Below, in pieces: positions 12,199-24,082 of a DNA stretch of 64,000 nucleotides (position 1 is its first letter; each line of letters begins with the position of its first letter). The position numbers and the translations under genes are program-made. The notes beneath the pieces were generated by a model. That model was not told the origin of the DNA. It saw nothing but the letters and a program-made list of their open reading frames with translations, and searched no databases. The stretch comes from Haemaphysalis longicornis (lineage: Eukaryota > Arthropoda > Arachnida > Ixodida > Ixodidae). The DNA lies in assembly GCA_013339765.2 (NCBI GenBank), contig CM023448.1:283842817-283906816 (forward strand). Direction: 5' to 3'.

Positions 12199-12420
12199 GA
12201 GGTTTGACCCGCCGACGCTACACAGGCGATGAGGTGCATCGTAGTGGAGGGCACCGGGTTAATTTTGACCACCTAGGGATCTTTAACGTGCGCTGAAATT
12301 TCCCACACATGAGCGTTGTCGACTCATTTGTAATGAGTGGTCCAAAGTGCGATGACTCAGTGGTATTGGGCACCGTGCTTTGGACCACTCTAGCCAGTAT
12401 CAACAGTGAAGCTGTTTAAG
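12161..12420 (-). mobile_element. SINE with (CAAT)n tail
   Basis: Read on the minus strand, the segment contains GCGCACGTTAAAGATCCC, then AGGTGGTCAAAATTAA, then CCCTCCACTACGATGCACC, and ends in a (CAAT)n tail. On the plus strand the tail is the (ATTG)n array at 12161-12197. The same consensus and tail are present at 54607-54765, where flanking target-site duplications confirm retroposition. A hairpin with a 13-bp stem (GAGTGGTCCAAAG) at about 12337-12392 lies at the 5' side; whether it belongs to the SINE is unclear. Confidence 0.7.
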
Positions 12421-13799
12421 CACTCTTCTGTCCGTGCGGATTGTTAAGACGAAATTCCGGTCCAGGGGTGCTATTCCAGGAGGCTCGAGTTTGAGCGAAA
12501 CTCGGGCAAGGCGGAGTTGTGGTGATAATAATAAGCTCATGATAATATTTCGGGGCAGGGTTAAAACGCCTTAAAAATGCGATTCATGCTGTTTGCTTAT
12601 TATTGAGGTGACGTAATCGGTCCAGGGCAACGCGCTCCAAGGATGCTGGACTGGGGCGTGGCACATCTTTCAGTGCTTTCTCTCGTTCCACTGCAGCCCT
12701 GGTGGTTACAGGGGGCAAGCAAATCCAGCTACTTCATTTTTTTGTACTTTTACTTTATTAATATGTATACAAAGTTCATTTAATTTTTATTCCAGGCGTT
12801 CATATGAGCATTTCGTTTGAAAATTTTCGTCCTAAGAAGTATACTTTCTGCCGTCGGTGGCAGACATGTGCAATCACATAAAAGAAAGCGGGTGATAGAA
12901 GCGCGCCACATTTAAAACAGTTGCTGCTCGTATTACGTTATCGAAACCCTCCGCTTCTCGACACAAAATTTCCTCGGCGCGGTCCAGTCTGCCTACGTGC
13001 TTGTAAGGCGAAATCCTGGCGATACGTATTAGCAACTTCTTTTTCTAATGCGTTTACTTGCGCCTTTTTCCTCGCTTTCTTTTCTTTCTCTTTAGGCACG
13101 GATTAATTTAAACGGCTTCTTTTCTGCTATTACGGGTTTGCGTAAGTGTCTTCTATTTCATTTGTTCGTTTTTGTGTGCAAGCAGACTGCAACACGCCAC
13201 AGCCTCCCTAGAATCGGGGTTCTGCGAGGGTGGTATGCACCTGTCCTACTCCAATGACATCATGTTCAGGCTTCACTCTGCACGCACTATTCTACAACTG
13301 TTACTTTTCAAATTCATAGTGTTTTGAATTTTGCAAACCGGGCACATTAGTTCCTCAAAGTTTCCAATGGCGGGCCAATCCCCCAAGTGGCCATGTGTTG
13401 CCAATGAAGGAATAGCAACAATGACAACAACTTTTCAGATTTGTTTGCTTTATTTTATTTCGCTCTTCACCGCTTTTGTCCGAAGAAGCTCTCCACATTC
13501 ATTTTTTTTTTCTTCACAGAGTTCAATCTCCTCATAACCCTCTCTTCTTTCGCTCCCTTCCCACTCCCGCTTACCCTCCCTGTGGCGTCACGCGGTTACT
13601 TTAATTTTAGCTCTCCCATTTACTCGCTTTCCATGCTCTACTTCCTGCCATACGACGGTGACGCTGAACGAAACCCGTTGAAATGTGCAAAGATCGCCTC
13701 TGACAATAGGCACGCGCCGTTGATTGCATTGTAGCGATGCAACAGGCCATCAAGCTATCGGGGTATGCGTCGTACCAGCATCGACCATGTGGAAGAGGA
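12421..13799. other. No gene seen
   Basis: AT-rich sequence with pyrimidine-rich stretches around 13440-13600. No transposon end, splice-bounded exon or known protein motif was recognised. Confidence 0.4.
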
Positions 13800-15912
13800 A
13801 GGTAGGATTATGTCCTATCCAGACGCGACGATGAAGGAGATGAACCCCATAAGGTGCATGCGCGCGAAACTAGCTGGGTGAGACCGTTCGGCAGGGGAGG
13901 CCTCTTGTGTCGGTCCTCTGATAAGGATTGCATCGTGGATCTGCTTGCCTGCACGATGTTCGCATCAGTCCCGGTAAGCGCCTTCATCCCTCCACATCTT
14001 GCTTGCACTAAAGGCTTGATTCGTGGAGTCAGCACTTCCCTGACCCCTCCGGAGGTGCTCGAGCAATTCTCTATGGCTGGTGTCATTTCAGTCTACCGAT
14101 GCAATCGAGTCGTGAACACAACCAGGGTTCCCACTGAATCCGTGAATTGTCACCTTTGCGGGACGGGTCATGCCCTTCGGAAATAAAAGCGTGGCCGCTC
14201 CTGTTTCGTGTTGAACCCCTCAAACCTCGACCATTACAGTGCCACAAGTGCTGGCGCTACGGGCACAGTCAGGGCGGCTGCAAATCAGCGACTCGATGCC
14301 GTAGATGCGGGGCTGAGCACGTGGACTCAGACTGCTCTGGAGATCTAAGATGTTGGTCTTCGTGGGGACGCTCACCTGGCAGACGCACCTCAGCTGCGCA
14401 GCACGTGCACAGGAAGAGAACATTGTTGAAATATATTGAAAAGCGCAGATGCTCGCGCGGGGAAGCTGTAGCGATTGTCAAAGAACGCACAGCTAGCTAT
14501 GCAGGAGTCACCTCTAAACAGACCCCTCTCACTGAGTCAACTCTGACTGCAATGATGAACGTGGCTGCGGAGAAGGCAGTAGCGAAGCATGTGGAGCCGC
14601 TGGTGCTAACTTTGTCTCAGTGTTTGGCCCAAATGCAGATATTGACCGCTAGCTTTCTGAGTTTTATACAGACTTTCCCTCTTTCCCCTGCTTCTCCCAA
14701 CACCCACATTAACGGAGGTGAATTCAGTTATTCCTACCCCTAAAGTCACTTCTCCTTCAGTGCACGGTCGTCAGGAAATGGAATCGTCAAGAGCAAGTCC
14801 TTCCTTGAACGCTGGAGTGCCTCTTGAGGCCGAGAGTAATCACCCCGGTACATCTGCCCCCGCGCACGTGCCTGAGGTTCCACTTAGAGTTCCTGCTATA
14901 TACAGGAACTCTAGTTCCACTTTCCTCCGACGGTAGCTGCTCCGACATGGATCTTGCCCCCGCCACTTCCGCACACAAAAGCAAAAGGACACTTTCTCCC
15001 GCTGATGCTAAAACAGTCAAGGGACCTAAATCGAAATCTAAAAAAAGCATAACTCGGACCCTAAAGTCAGGAGACATCTTGAAACAGGCAATCGCTTCGG
15101 CAGAGCTCGAGTCACCATAGGGCGGATCCGAGTCCTGCAGTGGAATTGTCGCTCTGCGTTTTCGGCGTCTCCCGATCTTTCCTACCAAATTTCTAAGCTC
15201 TCTCCGGATATCATTCTACTTCGGGAAACGTGGCTCTCTCCCTCAAAATCATTTGCTGTGCGTAACTTCCGCTCATTTCGATTAGATCGCCAAGGTAGGG
15301 GTGGAGGTTTGCTTATATTAATTTCGGCCGCATTCTGCCACAGGGCATCTGTTTCTTTCACGTCATTGACCAGAGTGCGAAATCCTTGGAGTCGACCTTT
15401 TTCTCCCGAATGCTGCTCCCTTTTCGGTGATTAACGCATACTTTCCATCTGGTGTGACATCTATCAGACCATTGGACGCTGCTTTGGGATCATGCAAACC
15501 CCACTGTGTCTTAGCAGGTGACTTTAACTCCCACCACATATCCTGGGGCTCCCGCACAGATGCTTGCGGCCGACGTTTATGGGAGTGGATTGGGAACAAT
15601 AACCTGTCATGCCACAACTCTGGAGCGACAACTTGTGTCAGGGGTCAGTCCCGCTCGGCTGTAGACTTGACTCTGTCTACGCCGGGTCTGGTAACGGATT
15701 GGGATACGGTCCCCGATGCAACCAACAGTGATCATGTTCCCGTTTTTTTTGAAGTTGTATGCTCTGACCGAACTCCAAACCGCCGAGTTCAATCGTTCGT
15801 AAACATGACACGGTTCGGAAAAGAATTACGCACGGCTCTTCCTTCACTAACCCACGCCAACATCAGAGAGGCATTGGCTATTCCTCTGATGTCTTCATCT
15901 ATGCTTCGGTAA
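13800..15912 (+). pseudogene. Non-LTR retrotransposon, gag and endonuclease part
   Basis: This is the 5' half of an I/LOA-like non-LTR element. The ORF1 (gag-like) region shows the block 'SVYRCNRVVNTTRVPTESV' at about 14088-14144 and then two CCHC zinc knuckles, CHKCWRYGHSQGGC and CRRCGAEHVDSDC, at about 14237-14335. A frameshift near 14145 separates the first block from the knuckles. ORF2 starts around 15119 with an apurinic-type endonuclease domain. Its first part includes LQWNCRS and, after about 30 residues, LLRETWLS. A frameshift before 15427 is followed by VINAYFPSG, AGDFNSHHISWG and TNSDHVPVFFEV, which hold the catalytic Asn, Asp and His positions of this family. The element breaks off near 15912 before RT. 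It is not autonomous. Confidence 0.85.
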
Positions 15913-16192
15913 TTTCCTTCAATAATGCACAGGTGAGAAACACTTCCAAGCAAGCTTTACGTAGGCTGTCCCTGATGTAAACATTTTTTAATGACCCCAC
16001 GATTCACTACAGTGACAGTATTTATCTAGGCTATGTACTAATAGTTAACTTTGATGTTGCTAGGAGAGTTTTATTTTATGTAGTGGTACCGTTCATTGCT
16101 GTTGCCGTTTGATTTCTTAAATTCCGCCAGGAGCTATAGTAGCGCGGCCAAAAGCAGGCGACGATTTTCTGCAGTTGATGTAGTATATTATA

Positions 16193-17083
16193 TAGGGTGT
16201 CCCAGCTATCATGCACCACGATTTAAAAAAAGAGTAATGGCGTAACTCGAAGAAAACCTAGTGCATAATGTTTGCAGTACTGTGGAGAAGCGGGCAGCAT
16301 TTTTTCGTTAATGAGACAGAACTAATTAATTATCTAACTCAACAAGTAATGTACTAATCACTAAAGTGTTAATGAGGCACTGGTAGGTACCCACGAGGGG
16401 CATCTAACTGCGCAATTTTCAGTGACGAACTAATTGCGCACTCATTTATTCTGACTGGTAAAGAAAACCCGCGAAATATGAAAAATACCACGTGACGGCG
16501 CCTCCGCGCGCATCGTAAAGCAATGCCATCAAACAGGCTGCCTCTGAATTAGCCAGAATGAAATAAACAATAGAAAGAAAGAAGAAATCGCGCGACCTAG
16601 TTTGTGCCTTATCTGCACACGCGCCCCGCGAATCTTGCTGTTGCTGGTCCTTCCATGCATGCCATTATCAAGGTGATGCGCTGTCTCTTCGGGTGAGTGA
16701 CAGGCGAAGCAGTTGCTTTCTATCAGCTTATTCGGGGACGCTGCTTTACAATGCGCGCGGAAGCGCCGTCACGTGGTATTTTTCATATTTCGCGGATTTT
16801 CTTTATCAGTCAGAATAAATGAGTAGGCAATTAGTTCATCGGTGAAAATACCGCAGTTAGATGCCCCTCGTGGGTACCTCCCAGTGCCTCATTGACACTT
16901 TAGTGATTAGGACAGCAATTATCGAGTTCGATGATTAATTAAAATTGACTAGTTAAGTCTCATTAACGAAAAAAAATACTGTCCGCTTCTCCACAGTACG
17001 GCAAACATTATTCACTGGGTTTTATTCGAGGAACGCCATTGCTCTTTTTTAAAATCTTGGTGCATGATAGCTGGGACACCCTG
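16193..17083. mobile_element. Fold-back mariner-type MITE with ~300-bp inverted repeats
   Basis: The element begins TAGGGTGTCCCAGCTATCAT and ends ATGATAGCTGGGACACCCTG, flanked by TA dinucleotides (16191-16192 and 17084-17085). Most of each side folds back on the other: 16193-16498 pairs with about 16770-17083 with scattered mismatches. Landmarks present in both arms include the TACCCACGAGGGGCATCTAA block and the GTCACGTGGTATTTTTCATA block. No transposase is encoded, so it is a non-autonomous Tc1/mariner-type element. The TA target site and the fold-back are read directly from the sequence; the superfamily is inferred. Confidence 0.85.
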
Positions 17084-17104
17084 TATATCGCAAAGACCAA
17101 GCAT

Positions 17105-17313
17105 CCGTAAAGTGATTAATAAAGGAACACTACAAATATGACTTATGTATTGATATTCTTCCTTATATTTGCGTAATGTCCTGTTCTTGTTCAACAATGT
17201 TGACAAGTATGAATATTCACACCGGACTTAGAAGTTTAGATTTGGCTGTGGGTATATATATATGACTATTGCGCAGCTTCTGTTTCACTTTGGCCGGGTG
17301 GCTGAATCGTGTC

Positions 17314-17360
<47 letters not shown>

Positions 17361-17402
17361 TTTCTGCGTTTAAGTAGCCCAAGAAAGACTATCATATTTA
17401 AA
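17105..17402 (+). repeat. Interspersed repeat copy 1, with (ACAG)n
   Basis: This segment and 22050-22380 share a common arrangement in the same orientation: AAGGAACAC, GCGTAATGT.CTGTT, CAACAATG.TGACAAG.ATGAATATT, a CACTTTGGCCGG phrase, a GACA microsatellite (17318-17361 here), and then CAAGTAGCCCAA-like sequence followed by AGACTATC. It is a dispersed repeat of unknown class. No terminal inverted repeat or RT motif was seen. Confidence 0.7.
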
Positions 17403-18506
17403 AAAACACATGGACGTACATTCCCTAAAGATATGTGTGATGTGTATTTATACAGCTTCGCCGGTCATCCCCCCCCCCCCCTTTCCCCGAGTGTAATTGC
17501 TCCTAATTTTGGTTTAGTTGGTGGGTGAGGGGAGGGAGCAGGAGCAGAGGCTGGTCATAGGCTCCGCCGTTGTGGCGTCGCGTCTGCTTTGGCCGGAGGA
17601 GCGAGCGTCTATCCGCCGATTGTTGTTCTTCCCTCCCCTCGGGGCTTCTTCTCGACTCTAACGCGCTTGCGGGGTCCTCCTCATGTTTCGAACGGACTAC
17701 AACTTCGATGGTGACCACGGTGAGAAAACACCGGGGCGTTCGTTTTCCTCCCGGAAGGTAGGCAATCCATTGCGCCGAGGAGGTCGTGCATTTGGCTTGC
17801 GCGTGGCGCGCGACTCTACTCAAAGACGCCTATCTTCGAAATGAGCCCAGGAAAATTCTACAGTGATGTTGTTTACGTCTAAACCCTGTATCCATGCCCC
17901 ACATACGTTCACAGCAGGGTGTGGGGGGTGTAGACCACACGCGCTCAAGATTTCAAAGTGGACGTCGCACGACCCGATGCGACCTGACTGCGGTACTCCG
18001 TGGTCCAGCAGTTTGTTACACAGACAGTAAGATGCCTACGACGCGGTAGGCAAACGGACAGCCCGGGTTCGTCCATTGAATAAACCTGGAGTGCAGTAGA
18101 TTCGCGGTAGCTCAAACGTGAAGAGACCCCAGTATTTGGTTTGAATTAACAGGAGTTTGAATTATCAGAAGTTCTCGTTAATATGACTTAAAACAGGGAA
18201 GTTCAAAACTATGACTCGAAATAAGACTCAAACCAATGACTCGAAACGAAAAATTCAGGGAAGCTTGCAGTCACGCGCAAGACTTGAACGGCGAAGCTGT
18301 TGTAGGTGACCATTGATGGACACAAAGTTGAGTTTTAGTATCGTTGTGGCAGAGTCCTTCAATGCCTTTCTGGTCATGAAACTTCGTCGTCACGCTATGG
18401 GAGAGCTTCGTACGTTGCCCAGGTAGGCCGCGCCGCGGCGCTGGGGTTGATCGGAAGGCAGCCGGGGGCGTGGTCAGAGCGCGTTTGGCAGGGAACGGAC
18501 CACGGA
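17403..18506. other. No gene seen
   Basis: Contains a C run at 17469-17480 and GC-rich sequence at 17560-17820. Phrases from 18120 to 18260 repeat 'TGACT(C/T)(G/A)AA' motifs. No gene is recognised. Confidence 0.35.
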
Positions 18507-18584
18507 GCACGGCCGGGCTGGAGGAGCGGCGGGCGCGCACTTTCATGAAAGTGCGCGCCCGCCGCTCCTCCAGCCCGGCCGTGC
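18507..18584. repeat. Perfect 78-bp palindrome, no spacer
   Basis: Positions 18507-18545 are exactly complementary to 18546-18584 (39-base arms) around the centre TTTCATGAAA. The arms are GC-rich (GCACGGCCGGGCTGGAGGAG at the outer edge). Such a perfect spacer-less palindrome could be a recent inverted duplication, but it is also typical of a fold-back artefact in library preparation or assembly. Confidence 0.97.
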
Positions 18585-18749
18585 ACGGAGTAATATAAAA
18601 CAGACGCTCGCCGCCTTATCAGCAGTGCGCTTTCGCTTTACGTGTCGTGGGCCGCTCAAATGGACTTATCGTTTTGTGAGTGGCGAAAAAAATTGGTGCG
18701 AATTAACGGGCATGTTGCTACTGCGTTCCTGCCTGCCGGTCTGGCTACA

Positions 18750-20189
18750 GGGGCCCTATTCTCGACTGCACAAATTGCCGGCAATTCAGGCAATTTGCCG
18801 GAAGTCTTTTCTGATTGGCTTTCAATTATGGTCACGTGCTTCCGGTTGACAAAGCGGTTGTGTGTGTTGTCGTCATTTTGACGTTTTATGACGTGAACGG
18901 GCACCAGTTCTAAAGTTTACCTTATTTCTACTTACTGAAAGCACATAATTCTTGTCCGGTAATGAAAAACCAGACTAAAAGTGCTAGACATGACAACGTA
19001 GGCCTGTCTTTGCTATGCAACAACAATAATGCCTGTAATACACGCCCTCTCTGTGATTGGCTGAGAAGGCATGACGTATTTTAAACAGTTGGCGGGAACG
19101 ATTACGTCATGCATTGGCAACTTCAGCCTGCGTAAAAGTGACGTAAGGCTACGTAACAGCTTGAAAATGGCGGCGGTTTTTGTCGCAAAATACAAGCAAA
19201 ATAGGGCAAAAAATTGCCCCGGCTTACGGCGCCGCGAAATGTGCGGCAATTTGCATCAGGTGCAGTTTCGCATGTGCGCTGTTTAAAGCATGTTTCCTAC
19301 CGAAACAAATTATAGTTTTAACTGCTTCCAAGTCAGCGATCATGGAGCATACAAATACCATGCAGTATTTTGCTTTTATGTTTGGCAATAAAATAAAAAT
19401 TATTTGTTTGGCGTAACCGCAACATAAGAGGGCAGTACAAGCCTCTCCATGACAAAGAGAACCCAATGCATGGCATTTGTCCATACTTGTCCTAGTAAGC
19501 TGTTGGGTCACATGATCGAACTCAAGAGAAAAATAACAAAGAAAAGTGACTATTTGGTTCATTACAGCGCTGATTGAAGTCGAGCTTGACGAATGAGTGA
19601 ATCGGCGACATTGGTGCGCTCCGTGGTTATCAGGCGTAGCGCTTTGCTGCTCTTATGTGTGATAGAAGCGATGGTCGCGGCCGTCTTTTTCTGGTATCAC
19701 GCCAAAACTTGTAACATAGCAGCAGACGATGGCGTGGGGGTGGTGGCGGGAGGGAAGGTGGTAACGCAACAAAGCTTGCATTGAAGCAGAGTGCCCAGCT
19801 ATGTCACTAAAAGCGATTGAAAGAAATAAATACATACGGTAAAAAAATTGTGTGATGTTTTTTTTAGCTCGACATCCGCCTTTCACTCGCTTTTGGATCA
19901 ACGTTACTCGATTGCCTTGTGGTGTTGACGCCAAATTTGACCACCACAAATGTGTTTTTCTTGTCAGCCTCAGCTACCGTCTTTATTTTTATAGTACATG
20001 CCAAATGTTTTTATATCTTTCTTGCACAGTATTTGATACCTTGGTAGCGATCGTTATGAGTGACACGTCAAATTACACTGCATGTCGTCATAACTATCGG
20101 TGCAGCACGTCACTGATTGCTAACGTCGTGCTTACGCAAAACAACATGGGCGAATTGCCGGCAATTTGTGCAGTCGAGAATAGGGCCCC
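18750..20189. mobile_element. DNA transposon-like element with perfect 38-bp TIRs
   Basis: The 38 bases at 18750-18787 (starting GGGGCCCTATTCTCGACTGC and ending in GCCGGCAATTC) are the exact reverse complement of 20152-20189. This gives a 1,440-bp unit with perfect terminal inverted repeats. No obvious target-site duplication is visible in the flanks (GGCTACA on the left, AGAGCAG on the right). Internal frames are short and unrecognised, so it is probably non-autonomous. The TIR identity suggests a recent insertion or conserved ends. The superfamily is not assigned. Confidence 0.8.
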
Positions 20190-20994
20190 AGAGCAGCGGC
20201 GGCCGTCCGATGCCCTCCGATCTACGGTGGCGCCCCTCGCGGTAGCCTTTGTCCCCGTACGAAACTTGGCCGGGAGTTTCATGACCAGGGAAGCATTGAA
20301 GGACTCTGCTATGGCTTTCAGAAAGGCACATATCATAAAATTCATAGTACTCGTGCGCAAGGTATGCCATTATAGCAGCATCGTTAGCTCTATTAAATGC
20401 GTGGAGTTATTTTACTGGACCGTGTGGCCTGGATTGTTTAATCAAAGGCAGTGTGCATAAAACCATTTTGTGGTCAGATAACCCATCGAGTATGTCTATT
20501 TTTGTTTCTTTTTTTTGGAACATCGTTACTTACAAAGATTAGATCCAGTATTGAAGACGATGCTCCATGCAGGCGTGTTGCAGCCCGAACGAAGTATCGT
20601 CCAAGACGAGTACCTTTACGAGGTAGACAAAATATATGCTTCGCACCTACTGGGCAACCCTCGGAGGAAGGACCTCTGGTAATGGCGTTAATAAACTCAA
20701 GTGGAGAATTAGCACTGGCTCTATTTCAACCTTGCATGGAATCATCGTTTTTGGCGCGGTTTATTTGAGTGTGACATCGTACGAACTCTCCCACTCGTTG
20801 CTTCTTCCGAAATACAAGCAATATTCTGCCTCTCTCACTTCTCAACAGCTTATAAAACTTGCATATAAAACGACGTCGCAGCTTTGAAACAAAATTAGGC
20901 GTAGTATAGTCTTAACGCGAAGCTTTCTACGTCTTACTGATGGCGTTGTTCATCGCACAAAACGCACTAAAGGAAAGCCAACTTTACATAATCA
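20190..20994. other. No gene seen
   Basis: Sequence adjoining the right TIR. A plus frame running 19852-20460 crosses the TIR and is judged accidental. No recognised domain. Confidence 0.35.
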
Positions 20995-21110
20995 AGCGCC
21001 TCAAGAAAAAAGAAAACGCTTGTTGTAGTCGGAATCGAACCTGGGTCCCTCGCGTTGTGCAGCCGACGTCTATAGCCGAGGGCGCCATTTGGCCACATTT
21101 TTCCCCAAAC
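20995..21110 (-). mobile_element. tRNA-like SINE fragment
   Basis: On the minus strand the segment reads GGCTATAGACGTCGGCTGC, then GAGGGACCCAGGTTCGATTC. It contains a pol III B-box (GGTTCGATTCC) and A-box-like sequence about 40 bases before it. The acceptor stem does not pair and there is no intact cloverleaf, so it is a tRNA-derived SINE head and not a tRNA gene. Confidence 0.5.
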
Positions 21111-22049
21111 AATAACTTTATTTTCATGAATAAATGTGGGCACAGCTGACAGCAAAATATGAAGGTATGAGAGCGCAACCAAGGGTGGTTACATGTTAAC
21201 AGATAGATATGTTCACACATAGATATGTACGAAAAGAGATCGATCTCGGTCACAGGTGGGAAGCAGATTGTGCAAAGCTTGTAGCATGAGAAAATTTCTT
21301 AAAGTGCACAAATAAATGACCCTAATAACAAGTTGCGGAATGTGAAGCATGAATAAAGGCTTGACAAAAAGGATCAATGGTAAAGAAGAGATGATGCATG
21401 TGAGGCAGCATGCAGTATTTGGCGTGTATGCCTTCAAGGTGTACTCGTACCGTGTAGCGTGTTTGTCTCGGTGGGTGGCCCCTATTGTCTCAAAGGAAAT
21501 GGCCGCCTGACCACAAGCTTGCGCCAGAGGTGCGTCAAAACCTTCGCTGAAAGTGCGTCCAATCGATCGTCACACCCTCAAAAACACAAATCGCAAACGA
21601 AGAACGAACCTATGCGGCGATTTTTCGCGCACTCAATAAACGCATCTACGAACGATCTAAATGCATACCGACACGTGGTTTATGAGATAAAGGTATACAA
21701 TTGTACTCCTGCTTCATGATCGATGCGTGTATTGTCTTACCTACAACCGTTCCGTTTTCGCGATTTTCAAGTAACCGTTTTGACACAATGGAAGCCCGCT
21801 TTCACGCACGCGCCGTGTGTACAGAGATCTTATCAGAGCTTTTCGGTCGACCTACCTCTCTATGGGGAAATGCATTAGTTCTTTTGACAGAACGCCATCG
21901 GTCCCACTAATAAAGCTTTCGCTTTAAAAGCATTTGCCTAAAAAGAAGCTTGACTTCTTGGGTTGCTGCCAGGAGGGCTAGTGTCACGGTCGACCACTTT
22001 TATATTTTTCTGGGAGCATTTTTCATTTATTGAAGCATCCGTGTATTTT
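21111..22049. other. No gene seen
   Basis: Unassigned sequence with short AT-rich stretches and no recognised motifs. Confidence 0.4.
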
Positions 22050-22263
22050 TAATTAAGGAACACCGCAGACGCAGATATCACTTGTGTGTTGATATTTTGC
22101 CTCAGACAGTATGCGTAATGTTCTGTTTTTGCGCAACAATGCTGACAAGCATGAATATTGCAGCCAGATTTAGATGTTAAGAAATGGCTGTCGCTGTATA
22201 ACAGTCTTGGTCAACGTCTGCCTCTACTTTGGCCGGCGGCTGCTTTGAGAAACGGACGGACGG

Positions 22264-22325
<62 letters not shown>

Positions 22326-22380
22326 CAAAATTTCCGCTTTCAAGTAGCCCAAACAAGACTATCGTTTTTAAAACTCTTAT
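22050..22380 (+). repeat. Interspersed repeat copy 2, with GACG/GACA array
   Basis: Second copy of the family at 17105-17402, in the same orientation, with the microsatellite at about 22253-22325 expanded and mixed (GACG then GACA). Shared landmarks include AAGGAACACCGCAGACGC, CAACAATGCTGACAAGCATG and CAAGTAGCCCAAACAAGACT. Confidence 0.7.
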
Positions 22381-24082
22381 TTAAGCCCACCGTCGAGCCC
22401 ACAGAAGGTGTGCACTTCCCTCAAGGTAAATCGGCAAAGACTGAGCACAACGGCCCGATAGAAAGACGAAATAGCAACGACGGCAGACCGAGCAAACGCG
22501 CATACAGCGGTGAAATGGAGATCAAATACAGAGCAAGCTGGCCCAGTGGCGTCGGAAATAACTAAGACAACCTGGCCGCGGCGCTGCGTCCCATTCCTGC
22601 TTTAAAGCCGCATATATATGAAGTCGCAGCTTTGCAGCACGCAATTAAAAATTCGCGCCGACGGGTCCACCTTGCCTTTTTCTTTCCGACCTGCCCGTAC
22701 CATTCAGGACGCAGTTTAAGTCACCCCCGAAAAACACGTTTCCGGGTGCTGGCAGGCGGTCGAATCAGTTTGGATTTTGGACTCAGACTTTGACTCAGGT
22801 TGCATGGGAGAAAGCTTCGCGTTTCAACCGTCTTTTTTTTTAAGAAACGGGCTTTGATTTTTGTATCTAAAGAGTTCTCGGGGCGCAACCCGCTAAAGAT
22901 TTGCCATGAGGTGCGCCGTATACTACAATGGAGGGTTCCGGGCTAAAACCTTAATGGCCACCTTCGCCAAAATCTTTACACACGGGAGTTTTCGCCTTTC
23001 GCCTCCTCCTTCAGAAACGGAGGCGAATTGGGTGGATGCTCAGTAATTGTAGCTAATGAGCTTCGTTTTTAATGTCCGTGCAAAATTTCTCTTGGTACCG
23101 CTAAATGCATTTCGTGCCGTAAATAACCCCGATCTCCGGACTTTGTGTGTAATGGAATAACGAAGATAAACATAGGACACGTTAATTGCGGGGTTGGCGG
23201 CGCCGTGTTTTCCTGCTTGTACGCTCCTGTTTTTTTTCTAATGCGACGACATTCTTTGCAGAGTGCTCCAACACGAACAGTGTAATGTCTTGCATCCGCA
23301 AAAAAAAAAAAAAAAAGCGTATGTGGCACAGTTAAGACATGTAATTGTGACAATAGTGTAGGTACAGATCATTATTAAAAACAAAAAAAAAATTGTAAAC
23401 AAACGAAGCGGACGGCCGCCCAATTGTGCTATTGATGGCAGTCGTCCGTCGCAGAAAACCAAAAAAAAAAAACTCAAAATGATTCCATGAGATCAGAAAG
23501 GTTTATTCCAACGTCTCCCCACGATTATCTAAATAATAGCAAAAACAAATAAGAGGAGGACGGTATCTGGGCTGACGTATTCCTTCAATGCCAACAAGGA
23601 AATGTGTGGTTGGTGAAACGAAGCCGAGTAAGCGTGCTTGCGCATTAGCAGGCAATATCTGAGGATTTGTGTACCTTTCTATTCATTTTTAGATGCGCAG
23701 CGCATATATTTAGAGCTGGCTCGATTTATCAAACACACTATTGTTCGCGCAGCTGTTGGAACAACATGCGTCTGTTCGTGAGCTATTTGCACGGCATAAG
23801 TCTGCATGCAAGTGTTTTCACCAAATGAAAACACAAAATCAATCTAGTAAAAGTTCCCTAAATAGTACCTGTTCTGACCTTTAAAAATCGGTTGCGCTTA
23901 CTATTAGTTTTATTTATAGAGAGCTTCGTGCGTCATGGGACCTCCTTTGCAAATTCAAGTAACCATTATGCTGTTTTCCTAATTAGATGGCAAACCCTTT
24001 CGAGCTGTAGCCTTTCGCTCATGTGCCGAAAGAGCTATTCCAAACTTTTCACTCAACAGAGCAGAACACCAAAAACGATATA
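22381..24082. other. No gene seen; degraded SINE-like piece at 22885-22990
   Basis: At 22885-22990 the minus strand vaguely resembles the (CAAT)n SINE, through GGCGCACCTCATGGC, a CCCTCCATTGTAGTA phrase and GGTGGCCATTAAGG. Identity is too low to be sure. Homopolymer A runs lie at about 23300-23316, 23383-23391 and 23461-23472. No gene is recognised. Confidence 0.35.

Noticed and set aside
22253..22325. CRISPR-like direct repeats
   Set aside because: Simple GACA/GACG microsatellite without spacers, in eukaryotic DNA.
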